NCBI GenBank assembly: GCA_963576475.1
Contig: OY754972.1
Span: forward strand, 7,893,427-7,957,426
From: Molanna angustata
Taxonomy: Eukaryota; Arthropoda; Insecta; Trichoptera; Molannidae
Reading direction: 5' to 3'
Length of the DNA: 64,000 nt
A program made the translations under genes and the position numbers. Positions within the stretch are counted from its first letter, which is position 1. Every line of letters starts with the position of its first letter. The notes beneath the pieces are model-generated. The model was given only the letters and a program-made list of their open reading frames with translations. It made no database searches and was not told the DNA's origin. Positions 30,516 through 41,559 of this stretch are shown one piece after another.

Positions 30516-30700
30516 TGAAGAGGTGTTCGTCAATCTGAGCATGTTCTCTTTGCACCTTGTGACGTAATCTATTGAGTGTCTTCCATGTCAGGTAGAGTAG
30601 TTGGTGTCCCGGTTCCAAACTTTCCGACAGGTCGACCTGATCTTCACCGTATTGTGCTTGCTAAAGATCTTTCCTTGCCCTATCTGGTGGTAGTTTTAGG
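30516..30700 (-). mobile_element. Possible LINE C-terminal scrap
   Basis: The minus strand reads WKTLNRLRHKVQREHAQI at about 30530-30600, like the TWKxLNRxRxG motif in some R1/RTE-type ORF2 tails. The rest is decayed, so the assignment is weak. Confidence 0.35.
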
Positions 30701-31555
30701 GGAGATGTAATTCTAAGAAACATGCAACAAAAAATTAAAAAAATCTTTTCTTAAAATAAATAATAAGCCGTTAACTTCACTTATCGATAATTACCCTAAA
30801 TGATTATTTCTGTTTCATAAATGATTATTTATAACCTACCAAAAACCTTTCTATGACGTGGGAGTAATCACAATAACCACTGAAAAAAGACGAATAATGA
30901 CATCACGGTGTTATTATTCGCTGCATACGTAAAGGTCCTTTTTCACTAAAACATCTTTACTCAAAAGATTTTTTTTATAATATTGATAATTATACACACC
31001 CAATTTATACATTAGTATAAATCGATACCAAATATTTTTATTACAATAAATTCGTGAAATACGAAATTTCACAATTATGTGCCGATTACTGAAATCCAAA
31101 AATGAGAAAATATATCAGAGAAAAACATTTGAAAACACATGTATATAAATAAATTTATTGAGAATTAAACTTGGAAAACATTTCATTTCATAAAATGAAG
31201 TTTTCTCTTCATACGAGTGTTTATTTAGTGACGGATTTCATTCACAATACGAAACACGTCTAATGAAATACGAGTAGTTTATATTTTCCAGCGAATTTAA
31301 TATTTCATTTTAGTTTTGCAATAACGATTCAAAACGAATCGCTCAACGGAGTCTGCAGATGTTTCTTTTTAGGTATGCACTTCAGTTAATTTAATATCTA
31401 CGAATGGACTCCACTCCAGAGTAGTAAAGTTTTTCGATTCATTTGACCCGCTGTTTATTTTAATGGTGTCCAATACCGAAATACTAGTTTTTTTTGCACG
31501 TTATTTTGGTGCATAAACAGCAGTATTTCGCAGTCCATATGGAAAGTTTTAGAAC
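30701..31555. other. Non-coding stretch
   Basis: AT-rich, no coding frame above noise and no recognised repeat. A local theme of ACGAG/CGAATTC-like hexamers around 31200-31350 was not interpretable. Confidence 0.4.
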
Positions 31556-31558
31556 TGT

Positions 31559-32050
31559 ATAGTTCTTTTCCTCCCAAAGCGGCTGCTCGTCGGATAAATC
31601 AAGAACTACTATCAAGCATATTTATTTTGGTGCAGTAAGGAATTAAGCAGTGTCCTACCCCCCCTTCATAGGGATCGTTATAGAAATAAATAGTTCTGTT
31701 CGTCCCCGAAGCGGCTGCTCGTCGGACAAAACAAGAAAATTACTATCATCCATATTTCACACCACTACCACTAAGGGTCCAGCCACAAACGTGGAGGGCT
31801 CATCATGCCGGGGGGCTCCTCCACCCCTTAGTACTCATGTCGGCGATTTACAGGAACCACACCACGTGAACAGGACTTTCAGTTCTTAGATTTCCACGCT
31901 CAGTGAATGATGGCTGGATCCTCGTCGCGTGTGACGAGTCGCCGACGAGCGAGACATTAAGGAGTCTGCCCTGCTGTTCCATAGGTAAGAATTGAAGGAG
32001 GCACCGACCTTTTTCCCAGAAACCTAGGCCACCCTCAACTTTACTGGCTA
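31559..32050. repeat. Tandem pair around AGCGGCTGCTCGTCGG and GC-rich tail
   Basis: Two ~66-bp units at 31559-31624 and 31692-31757 share AGTTCTKTTCSTCCC, AAGCGGCTGCTCGTCGGA and ACTATCAWSCATATTT, separated by 67 bp. The following 250 bp are GC-richer (GGGGGGCTCCTCCACCCC). It may be a 5'UTR of a non-LTR element or unique sequence; no protein is seen. Confidence 0.5.
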
Positions 32051-32054
32051 GGCA

Positions 32055-32150
32055 TCTATGGTCACATTGAAATATTTGACAGTAAAAAAAAACGTGAGAA
32101 GCACTGATCAGATTTCCTTCAAAATCTAATGGATTCTAAGCGAGTATTAG
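32055..32150 (+). repeat. Repeat family F, copy 1
   Basis: Matches the reverse strand of about 56480-56575 (GAAATATTTGACAGT, CACTGATCAGAT, CTAAGCGAGTATTA). Short, non-coding. Confidence 0.6.
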
Positions 32151-32159
32151 ATATACAAC

Positions 32160-32378
32160 GACCGCCGTGGCACAGTTGATAAGTCGTTTGGCTTCTGTGC
32201 GGGCATCCTGGGTTCGATTCCCAGCAGAGGAGAAATTTATTTAAATTTATTTCTCACGTAAATATTGCTTCTCTGGGCTGGAAACACTGGTTAGTTGGAA
32301 GAAATTGCCATACGACAATAAACTCTCCACTTGCGCAGGGTGCAAGGAAGTGTTCATTATTATTATTATTATTATTAC
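32160..32378 (+). mobile_element. SINE family 2 (tRNA-derived), full copy
   Basis: The head has A box TGGCACAGTTGA and B box GGGTTCGATTCCC. The body carries TTCTCACGTAAATATTGCTT. The 3' part TTAGTTGGAAGAAATTGCC, CTCCACTTGCGCAGGGTGCA, GTGTTCATT ends in (ATT)n. The GGTTGGAAGAAATTGCC stretch also occurs in the 3'UTR of the LINE at 35716-36175, which points to its mobilising partner. Other copies: 54601-54787 and 22460-22540. Confidence 0.88.
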
Positions 32379-32435
32379 AAATTAGAAAAGAACCGAATAA
32401 TTACGTTAGTCTATAGTCGATATACTAGAATCGAT

Positions 32436-32620
32436 AAAGATGGGTGGTTTGCAGGGCGGGCAGCGCGCTGGGTTAGTAATCCAGTGGTCGCGAGTTCGAA
32501 TCCTGCCACGGGCGATTACGTTCACCTATAACACAAGCATTTTGTGCTTACCTACTTTAGAGAATGTATGAGGATGTATATGTAATTATTACAAGAATAT
32601 ATTTATTATTAAAAAAAAAC
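32436..32620 (+). mobile_element. SINE family 3 (tRNA-Thr-like head), best copy
   Basis: Head: GGGCAGCGCGCTGGGTTAGT, then AATCCAGTGGTCGCGAG and TTCGAATCCTGCC. The anticodon arm pairs CTGGG with TCCAG around loop TTAGTAA (anticodon AGT). The D arm is worn and the acceptor ends do not pair, so this is not a working tRNA. The body is ACCTATAACACAAGC, and the end is A-rich. It lies 58 bp after a family 2 SINE. Confidence 0.8.
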
Positions 32621-32790
32621 ATGCCGTACCTACATAGTACATAGCACACACATAAACATTGTTATGAAACTTTCAGAATACAATCTCAATGTGATACTAG
32701 TTGATAATGTGAAATAAAAAATAAACCTTCAAATTGCGAATTAAATAACTCCAACTATATCCCCTTAAAGGGGTAGTGAGGAGTGACAAC
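32621..32790. repeat. Repeat family E copy and GGGGATATAGT-type palindrome
   Basis: 32625-32720 resembles 8020-8130. At 32752-32790 the ACTATATCCCCTTAAAGGGG, TAGTGAGGAGT string resembles the centre of the hAT MITE at 37340-37375 in inverted order. Confidence 0.5.
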
Positions 32791-34010
32791 AATTCCTAAT
32801 CTTATATCGAATGAGGTCATTTCAAATTGATATTAAAAAGGACTGAAATATTTATACAGGGGTCTTAGGTTTTTTGAAGGAAGTTCAAACAATTCAGTTA
32901 ACTCGTTTTCTTATCGGCCATATTATAAGGCGAGTGATTAGTGTACCTATATCGTTAGTGAGTCGCTTTGATGCTATGTAGATTGCGGATTGAGATGTCT
33001 GAATCATCTTTAACCACCATCACGGTGGACGGAGCCTGTGAATGTTTAGTCTTGGTAGGGAAATCTTCTTATTATGTAGATCATTGTAAGGGATAATTGA
33101 GGAACGTTGTAGGATTAAGAACCCTTGTAACGTTGAAAGGTGGATTGACTGGAGTGGCTGGAGGCTGGCCAAACCGCAGATAGTACAGAATTTGAATTGG
33201 AAAGCGTCTTGATACATGTATCCTAACTAACTCGTCATAAGCCCTGGCATAGAACCGCATCCCTTAGTAACACTATGTTTTGCTTATATACTTGTTGGAC
33301 TATATTGACAAACGCAACTCTTGCCTGTGAGAATTTATCTACAGTGAATGTTCACAGCGTAGGAAGCAAATAATTAATTCTTTAGAATTATGAAAAAAAA
33401 TATATTTAATTGAGGACTCGAATAATACAGAAGGTAGGGGCAATTCCAAGAAAAATAAAATACCCGAAAGATTTTAAGGTAAATATGTATGTATGTATGT
33501 AGGTATGTATTATAAAAATACAAATGAAGTGAAGGAATGAATATATAAATATTGTATTAAAAGGACAGCAATTATATTGAATAATGGCCAACAGAAAAAT
33601 CCGATATTAACTTTTCTAATGGTAATAATAGTGGAGACGACCCGAGTCGCAGATCACGGTAACTGATGACAGTAGCGTCTAGTCCCAGATTTTCTTTGTT
33701 GCATTCTCAGGTAAATTGTTTTAGTTTGTAACGCTAGAATGATTTGTATAACATAAAACTTGAAACTGGCTAAGAACGTCACCGGGTGACGAAAGCCAAT
33801 AAAAAAAAAAAAAAGCTTTAATTTTGTCTATAATAATAGCGACTCGCGTGAGCGAGTTGCTTTATAAATTGAATTATAAATTATTTTAAAATTTTCGCAT
33901 TCAATATTAATACTACGAAATCTCATCCAATCAGAGAGCCAACCGGAAACTTTGACTTATAAACTGGAAACAGGTGAATGCGGATTGTACATGCTAGTAC
34001 TGATGACTAG
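32791..34010. other. Non-coding stretch
   Basis: No gene seen. A poly(A) run at 33804-33817 after AGCCAATAAAA suggests an old retroposon 3' end, with GTCACCGGGTGACG palindrome upstream at about 33780. A (GTAT)n run lies at 33488-33510. Confidence 0.4.
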
Positions 34011-34014
34011 TGCC

Positions 34015-35045
34015 CGATTTCCCCAAGGCTCCTTAACTTAAAAAATCACATTTATGAACCACTTAGCGCAAAATTGCATTTCACCAAACAATCTTAGCCT
34101 CGCTTAGCGACGTCGGCGCATAAAATTTTAAGTGGAGGTCTCTAGTGGATTAACCGTCATAAGCGTCACTTAACGCGTTTGACCATCTTGGAAGATGGCT
34201 GGATTCGTGAAATCGTTGAATAGACATGCTCCATCCGTTTGTTTTGAAGTAATTGCCGTGTTTTTTGAAACTAATTCAATTAATTTAGTTTTTTCACTGG
34301 GGGTAAAATTTGTAGAACGTTTCCTTGGTTTATCCATAATTATACTCTGCTAAATATTATACTCTGATAAATATGCGCGTCCCGTGTCGAACAATCTCAA
34401 CAATCAACAAGTGCGAAGCGAATAAACAGCCATGACAGCGAGTATATCCTAGGATGTACACCGATTTTTTAAACCAAACCTACAAAAGTTTGGTAAAAAT
34501 AGATTGGTTAGGTTTGTCTGCAGTTATAATTGCGGCTGGCATGAGCCAGTTGCATTGTATATTAAAAAAAGTAACAAATATTAAAATAAAATAACTAAAT
34601 TGGTGTGAATACTAAATAAACTGTCTGTACATGATGTGTCAAAAACAAAAACTGGTGTACGAACAAGGCTACCCTGACAGCGAGCGCCGCTAGCGCCATC
34701 TGTTGGCGCCAGCGGCAATTACCTGTACTCATGAGATCAAAATAGTACTTTTTTTATAATTAATTTATATATAGATTAAAAATCGTGAAATTCACACGTT
34801 AGAATATTTTAATGATATTTTTATAGTTTATTATGTATTTCTTATTTGCATATTTTTTAAAGTAACGTTATCTTGAGTCCATATTCATGTTCACCGGAAA
34901 CATAACAAAAACTAATCCTGACCTTAGCTTAGTGTGGCTGTTATTTGTTGGTGAAATGCAAATTTATTAAGTAAGCCACTTAAGGATTTAAGTTTCGAAT
35001 GGGTACTTAGCTGATGTTCGATTTTGAGGGACCTTGGAGAAAGCG
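34015..35045 (-). mobile_element. Harbinger/PIF-like DNA element remnant
   Basis: The two ends are imperfect inverted repeats: TTTCCCCAAGGCTCC and ATTGCATTTCACCAA on the left, mirrored by TTGGTGAAATGCAA and GGGACCTTGGAGAAA on the right (to about 35035). Inside, the minus strand starts a Myb/SANT-like protein (34337-34170). The transposase gene is absent. Family assignment rests on the Myb/SANT-like start, which accompanies PIF/Harbinger transposases, and on the inverted ends. Confidence 0.55.
34170..34337 (-). pseudogene. Myb/SANT-like DNA-binding protein, N-terminal fragment
   Basis: 55 codons from the ATG at 34337: MDKPRKRSTNFTPSEKTKLI, then ELVSKNTAITSKQTD. The NFTPxEKxxLxELV pattern is the start of the Myb/SANT-like domain in zeste-type and Harbinger-associated proteins. 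A stop comes before the second and third helices are complete, so this is a fragment. Confidence 0.6.
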
Positions 35046-35700
35046 GCCGTAGGAGGCCCGACCCCGGATGAACTGGGGTAGAGGGGTAGTAAATGACGAA
35101 TTAACAAATATACCAAAGTTTAGAATCATTAATTTATTTTTGAGACACAGTAGGTACCTAATGAGGAACACCAGGTACTAGGCAGGTTCACAATGAGTTT
35201 TTCAAAAGTCAGTATTTCTTCTTTTTTTCAAGGGAAAGGTTTAAATTTTTATGAAAAAATAGGATAAATTGCCACATAAACCAGCAAAAATATCTATAAA
35301 GTCGAAAAATATATTCCTGCTTCATATTAATTGTATTCAAAGTAGGTGAAGAATTTTCGAGGGTACATGTTTATCTGTTAATTATATCAGAAGGATTATA
35401 ATAATATTACAAATTTGCGTGTTCAAAAGGATCTTATTTAATTTAAAACATCTACCTCCAATTATGACATTGCCTATGTCAGTTAATTAAATATTTGATT
35501 ATATATTATTTATAGTGATGAAGGGTTTCAAACAAAATAATTACTTACATGATCAACACTGCTATATTCGAATTCAATAAAGGTACAATAAAAATTATAA
35601 TATGTTAAAATATTTGCGATGTCGTGGGTCGGAACTTATAATTAAGAATTAATGCGACTCTATTCTGTTTGACGATAAACGCATGAATGATCTGCTGAAC
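35046..35700. other. Non-coding stretch
   Basis: AT-rich with no convincing gene. 35510-35660 (GATGAAGGGTTTCAA, GATCAACACTG, GTCGTGGGTCGGAACT) recurs inverted at about 51485-51640, so it is an old repeat of unknown class. Confidence 0.45.
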
Positions 35701-35715
35701 TTACTACATTAACTA

Positions 35716-36175
35716 TCCCCATTCACAACACTGAATTTATCAGCTCTTCGTTTGAAGTGCGTTCAGCAAGACTCTGGAATAATTTGAGTCCTGATATAAC
35801 TTCGTCAAACTCGCTATCCATTTTCAAGAAAAGACTAAAGCAGGGATATCTCTCCGAAAATACATGATCCCTCTCCTTTTCCTTCCTTCCCTTTGCTATG
35901 TAATATTTATCCCTAAACACCCGATCTCGATTTCCTCTTCTTGTTCCTTCCCAATCCCTTTTTTGTTGCTATGATATTTTTCCTTTAATTTATCTTGGTG
36001 TTATGTATATTTTATCTGTTCTTTTGTAGCTTTCATTTTTTGTTGATTTACATGTATAATTCTGTCACTCTGTAATCTGGTTGGTTGGAAGAAATTGCCT
36101 AATGGCAATGAGCCCGCCAGTGTGCATTACAATTGTTTATATTATGTACAAAAAGTTAAATAAATAAATGATAAT
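35716..36175 (+). mobile_element. Jockey-like LINE 3' end, partner candidate of SINE family 2
   Basis: The plus strand reads FEVRSARLWNNLSPDITSSN then SIFKKRLKQGYLSENT and a stop at about 35867, the ORF2 C-terminus of Jockey-like LINEs. The 3'UTR contains GGTTGGTTGGAAGAAATTGC followed by a CCTAATGG hairpin and ends in TAAATAAATAAATGATAATAATA. The GGTTGGAAGAAATTGCC box is shared with SINE family 2. Confidence 0.78.
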
Positions 36176-37105
36176 AATAATTATTTTACGAGTGACGGCG
36201 ATGCACTGTTCGTCGATCTTCGTTAATTGTCGTGAATCCTTGAGAATCATCGAGGATAATATACACATTGCAGCTAGCTGGCAGTAGTGCCGCTACAAAT
36301 TTTTAACCCGACGGCGATAAGTTGGCGAATATTCTTGGTCAGCAAACAGTCCACAAAGCTACGAGACCCGCCATTGTAGATTCAGGTGTTTTATTTGTTG
36401 AAACCATGGGGAATCATAGTAAGAACGACCATATAGGTACGTATGTTAAACCCTATGCATGTATTATTGAAGGATTTGTATGGCGTTCCTTGGGTACATT
36501 GCTGAATAGATTCGTACAGTGATTTCAAATGTTTATTATACTTAGATTATGTTACAATGGATAATAAATTCATGTTATGGATATCAAGTTTGTGTTATAT
36601 AATATACCTCTAAGAGGAAACATTGAAGATTGTTGGATAAACAAAACCGTCTCAGAGTGCTGCTTTATCTCCGCTTTCACCCTCTATATCCTTTTTTCGA
36701 CTTATTTTCCACCCTTTTCCCACATGGCTGCCTTCTGTAAATTTTTCGTCGTTTTCCACCGAAAAAAATTTAAAATAAATGCAAATATTTTATGTTTTTA
36801 TCATGTAAAAATCATTTTGCGATGTTGAGATATGTATAAGTACCTACCTATAATTTTGTGTTTTTTTTTGTTTGTTGATATCTCAATGCTTTTATCGCGT
36901 ATTATATTTTTGAATATTTACATCTCGAATAACGAATTAATGCACTTTTGTAGAATATGGGGTAATAGATTGCTCAATGGAGTAGAATTCTTGGTGGAGA
37001 TTTATTTTATTTTATTGTCATTATTATCACATCTAATTTATAAAAAAAACTTTATTGTGATGTGATAAGAAAATAATACGTTAAGTTTGACATAATAAAA
37101 TATTG
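36176..37105. other. Non-coding stretch
   Basis: Several frames of 66-83 codons (36322-37065) are open, but their translations look like AT-rich noise. No exon with good splice sites or known protein was found. Confidence 0.4.
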
Positions 37106-37113
37106 GTTTAAAT

Positions 37114-37589
37114 CAGAGGTTCCCAAACTTTTTTCTCGTAGACCCCTTTCAAATGTTTACTAGTTTCGGTGGACCCCCTGCCATATTCCCAAAAATCGTC
37201 AAAAAACGTGAAGATTAGATCTATTGATGAAAATTTGCGTAGCGACTGAGTTCTAACCCTCATTATTTTTTGGCGCTATCTGTTAGGATTGCATGTGAAC
37301 CGTAGCTCCTATAAAAATTTTTTTGCTCCCTTAATTTTTACTCCTCACTAACCCAAGGGGATATAGTGGGGAGTTATGCTTTCGCATTTTTTTGAGTAGT
37401 ATATTATCTGACTACATTGATAGGTAAAGTCAAGCCAATCTTTTGTTCTTTAATATCGAAACCAGATAAATTTTCTTAGACCCCCACTTACAACTTGTGA
37501 ATCCCCATTTTTCTTTCACGCCAACGTAGACCCCGTCGAGTCTCCCGTGGACCCCTGGGGGTCTACCTGGACTACTTCGGGAATCACTG
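37114..37589. mobile_element. hAT-type MITE, 476 bp, with 8-bp target duplication
   Basis: Ends are CAGAGGTTCCCAAACTTTTT and the inverted CTTCGGGAATCACTG, the hAT-type CAGxGGTTCCCAA terminus. The flanks GTTTAAAT (37106-37113) and GTTTAAGT (37590-37597) form the 8-bp duplication with one mismatch. The interior has GTAGACCCC/GGGGTCTAC sub-terminal inverted repeats. No transposase. It landed inside a LINE RT fragment. Confidence 0.9.
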
Positions 37590-37690
37590 GTTTAAGTCAT
37601 TGCCCCGGAGTTCCACAAGGAAGCATTTTAGGTCCCTTTATATTTTTAATATACGTTTACAGCTTTTATACATCGAAGCAAACATTAAAT
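37590..37690 (+). mobile_element. LINE RT fragment (motif B)
   Basis: Directly after the hAT MITE the plus strand encodes PGVPQGSILGPFIFLIYVYS, RT motif B of Jockey/CR1-type LINEs. It fades after about 30 codons. The left flank of the MITE shows no clear continuation. Confidence 0.7.
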
Positions 37691-37894
37691 ACTTTGATAC
37701 TTTTGTATTTATGTACATTTTTGTGAAACGATAAATGGCAATTAGAATAGAAAATTTAGTGATGAATTAATTAATTAACAGTGTTTTATTATTTAATTTT
37801 ATAATAAGAAATTGTATCCTACAAAATTCACGATGCACTTGGTCACATACATATCATATTTTGACTTTCAGCAGGTTATTCAAATTTCAGAACG

Positions 37895-38115
37895 AAGAAT
37901 CTCTTCTTCTTTAGTTTCAATCTTGGGGATTGGCTGGAAGCGGTTGGCAGCAAAATGTCTCTTCAACTCTGTGTAGGAGACCGTGGCACACATCTTCTAG
38001 ATACTCCCGACGGGGACGCTCTCTGTCAGATGTTCCCTCAACCTTTCCCACCAAGATAATGTGAAGGAGATCCTCATGTCGCAACACATGCATGGCCTAT
38101 CCAATTTGCACGTTT
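37895..38115 (-). mobile_element. RTE-like LINE C-terminal remnant
   Basis: The minus strand has LLHIILVGKVEGTSDRERPR then REYLEDVCHG, and ends in CAATCCCCAAGATTG and GAAGAAG tail. This is the GKxEGxxxRxRPRxxYL motif of RTE-like C-termini. Frameshifted. Confidence 0.55.
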
Positions 38116-38249
38116 TTTTGATATGGTGTTAAAAATGTGCCAGGTCTCTTATATTTTCCTCTTACAGAGTATTTTCTTCTAATAATGCTGGTTGACATTG
38201 TAGCCAATTAATAATACTTGTTAAAATTACATCATAATTTTACATAGTA

Positions 38250-38505
38250 ATAATAAGCGAAGAATTGTCTGAACTGGAAGCTATGATAGCAGAATTATAT
38301 GAAGCCTCTAGAAAAATCGGTCTGGAAATGAACATGGACATAACCAAGATTTCAAGTCCAACTTCACACAGTATTTATATTGGAAATAAGACTATTGGTG
38401 CTTTTGAAGAATACATAATATACCTTGTACAAAAAATTAAATTGGGTAAAGAAAACCAGACCGCCGAACTGCCAACATTTGCGAACTGTCAAAAAGTAAG
38501 GTAAA
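38250..38505 (+). mobile_element. RTE-like LINE RT remnant
   Basis: The plus strand reads ELSELEAMIAELYEASRKIG, LEMNMDITKI, SIYIGNKTI and IKLGKENQTAEL, the post-motif-C region of RTE-like RTs (ELNEASxxVGLKMNxxKTK, YLGQxIKLGKENQTAEI). It probably belongs to the same family as 53335-54420, which starts where this one ends. Confidence 0.75.
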
Positions 38506-39505
38506 TCGCGAGGAACCTTACGAGTGATTTAATAATAAAATGCAAGATGTTTTCGATGGATGATGATTTTAAACGTCAAATATGCATTTGATAATTTTGT
38601 TAAATCAAATACCAAACAGATTATTCAGCGATCTATACAAGATGCCGAAAATTTAGTTAGGTACCTAGGACTCTGCATTTCAGTCATAGTTATATGAAAG
38701 AACTCAGTAAGTCTTATTAAAGAACCTTGTTGTACATACTAATATACTTTTTTTTTGACCAAAAGATTCTTATAAAACTTTATATAGATGTCTATTAACT
38801 ATTATTCTTATTTAAAATAAGATATCAATATTTCAAAGAACCATATTATTTGTAATACTTGTCCATTTAAGATATACCAAGTATTAATCAGTAGGTTTTC
38901 ATTTCGAATAAAAATGCATTTAGTCAAATTAATCAATCTATATCATCCATGGACATTAATGTGTAACTCATGTAGGCACTGGTAGGCACCCATACGTAAT
39001 ATTCCGAATTCAAATTGTAGCGCAAATGACACGACATGGCGGAAAGGTTCCTATTTCAAATGTTTACCCAATAGCCGCTCGTCTGTTGGCTCAATGAAAC
39101 ACATGGAACGTGTAAGTCAAGCCGTTTCAGAAAACGTATATAGCATAGATAAAATATCTACGGGTTTGTACATATTTGCCGGCGACTAAAGCCCTTCGCA
39201 TGAATGGCCGGTACCTACCTAGTGTTGGTTGCGTATTATGGTCACACAGAGTACCATTGGCGGGTGATGGTTATATACAGAAAAAATATGGAATATTTTC
39301 TAGGTTAATAAAAAAAACTGTTTAAATAACAGACGACCACGTATGAGACGGTGTATGAATGTGAGTGGAGCAATGAATGCATGCGAAGATAAAAGTATAA
39401 GGTGCTCGGCTCTTCTGACTATCTCTAAAATTGCGATATTTATTCCTTTAAAATAGAATGAGCAATGTCCTTGTAGCAAGACCCTATTAATCCTCATATG
39501 TGAAC
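38506..39505. other. Non-coding stretch
   Basis: No gene or repeat recognised. Confidence 0.4.
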
Positions 39506-39508
39506 AAA

Positions 39509-39555
39509 ATCATTGGATTACTAACCCAGCGCGCTAACCACTCTGCCACCACATT
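39509..39555 (-). mobile_element. SINE family 3 head fragment
   Basis: CATTGGATTACTAACCCAGC then GCGCTAACCACTCTGCC is the reverse of the family 3 head up to the anticodon arm. The B box and body are missing. Confidence 0.7.
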
Positions 39556-39559
39556 TATG

Positions 39560-40000
39560 TATTGAGACATGCATTGAGGCTACGGTGTTGAGTTGTTGAG
39601 GCATGGACCCTCAAGGTTGGTACCATAAACCATCTGGAAGCGATCGAAATGTGGATTCACCGTAGAATGCTAAGGAAATCCTGGACCGACATGGTGAGCA
39701 ACGTTGAAGTCTTGCGTAGAAGCTCCGTAAGACTTCATATTTTGGTCACATAATGAGAGGCGAAAAATACTCAATCTCACAGTTAATCATAAAAGGGAAT
39801 ATTGAGGGCCGTAGAGGGGTAAGTAGGAAGCAGCTATCCTGGCTCCGTATCATTCGGGAGTGGACCGGAGTGAGGCGTGTGGAGGACTTGTTCCGCACCG
39901 CACAGGACAGGGAAAGTTTCTCCCGAGTCATCGCCAACGTCGGGGGGACCCGACAGGACACACAGAGAAGGAGAATAAGAGATTTATGTAGGTATTAAAA
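39560..40000 (+). mobile_element. RTE-like LINE C-terminal remnant
   Basis: Frames read WTLKVGTINHLEAIEMWIHR, RMLRKSWTDMVSNVEVLRR and, after a frameshift, MRGEKYSISQLIIKGNIEGR, KQLSWLRIIREWTGVRRVED. This is the thumb-to-C-terminus of an RTE-like ORF. It has no clear tail. Related scraps are at 4540-4765 and 15245-15370. Confidence 0.75.
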
Positions 40001-40799
40001 AAAATATACGAAACAATTTCGGGAAATAAAATATATTTAATCAAATATACCTACATAACGTTTAAACAATCCAATAAATGATGGGAAAGTAAGAAGACAA
40101 AATAATAAAAGAAGAGCGTTTAGGAGACGATGCATGGAACGGAATGAAGCGAAAAACGTAGGATTAGAACGTAGGAAGATGATGATGTGATATCCTACCC
40201 ATCCAAGATTATCAATCTATCGTACTAGCCGCTCTGCTGCTGACCCATCTAATTTCTGGATTCAATCACTGCGGGTGTTTATAACCTTATGAAACGAAGC
40301 ACGATACATGCGTATATCCCCACATATCCGTCTCGTCTCACCTAAAAAGGAAACATTCAAAATGGGTGCTGAATCTTATTGCAAAACTATGTACCTATGT
40401 GAGTTGTTATTTTGCTTCTTATATTTTGGTTATCAAGTTTTCGATTAGGAGACACACGAAAACGAAGATAATTGAGTGGAATATATTATGTACATACTAA
40501 GCCGGTAACTCATAGCATTCACATAATAAAAAAGTCATAAATTGAAATAATAAAAAAAGTTAGCATTATTCCGTTACGCCACTGAGTTTCATGCATGCAA
40601 CAGGGGTAGGTAGTTTGTAGTACCTACCTAAATAGGGATGGCCAACGTATAAACGAGAATACGTACTAAAGTCTAATGGCGGGAAAGAAACCTTACTTAC
40701 ACAACGTATTCTATGTTCACATTATTTTATAATAATTAATAAAAAAAACATCACTATTCTAATGGATATGCATACTAAGAAGGATCTTTGTATTATATT
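40001..40799. other. Non-coding stretch with family H copy
   Basis: 40270-40450 resembles 1500-1680. The remainder has no gene; AGGTACCTACC-type strings are common. Confidence 0.45.
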
Positions 40800-41460
40800 A
40801 CTAGTTACATATAACACATGTGATCCAACTGTTGATGGCGATAGTATGTATATTTGAAAAATACGTACCGAACTATGAACACTAAAACACAAATTATTTT
40901 TTTTCTATATAAAACATGTAGGTATGTATGTCAGGATAGGATAGTATGGAGGTCAGTCCTTTTTTCCTACCCAGAATATGAAAACAGCATGAAGGTACCT
41001 ATGTATGTATGTTTGAAGATTGAGTATCAAACTTTTGTGTTCCCGTAGATATTGCGTAGCTTAGGTATACTGCCTTACAAATTGTATGAAACGATGTCGT
41101 AACTAAATTCAATATTAATAAAAATTGTTAAAAAAAGGTTGAGATGTACTACTATTATGTGCATATTTTTTGTAAAAAATTGAATTATCTTATTCGGGTG
41201 ATTTGGTTTGTTGGTTTTAGTTTACAACCCCTGACTTAAACAAAAATTCAAAATACTGAGTATAAAATTTTTGTAGGTCTATAATTATCTATATATTCAG
41301 AAATTTTGGGGTTTGTGCATTGAGCGGATTAAAAGTTAAAAGGGGGGACGGACACACACACTCAGACACACACACTCAGACACACAGACGCACATACACA
41401 TAGTTACACAGACACACAGATGCACAGACACACAGCCACACTAAATGTTCTACTCCGATT
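40800..41460 (+). mobile_element. Repeat family A, copy A4 (internal and 3' deletions)
   Basis: Starts CTAGTTACATATAACACATG and follows the family landmarks, but it lacks ~200 bp between TTCGGGTGATTTGG (41200) and TTACAACCCCTGACT (41222) and stops at TGTTCTACTCCGA before the 3' inverted repeat. The (CA)-type region is a variant AGACACAC/CTCAGACACA array (41350-41435). Confidence 0.8.
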
Positions 41461-41559
41461 TATGATTTTTTTTTAATTCTTGTTATAAGTGTTATTAAAT
41501 TTTTCTACACTCTGTCCGTGGAAAAATACATCATAATATAGGATCGTTCTACGCTGGAA

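Noticed and set aside
32436..32520. Functional tRNA-Thr(AGT) gene
   Set aside because: The anticodon arm and B box are good, but the acceptor stem does not pair, a SINE body follows, and similar heads recur in other SINE copies.
36322..37065. Cluster of three short plus-strand frames as a small gene
   Set aside because: Composition is AT-driven, frames differ, and no splice sites or known domains connect them.
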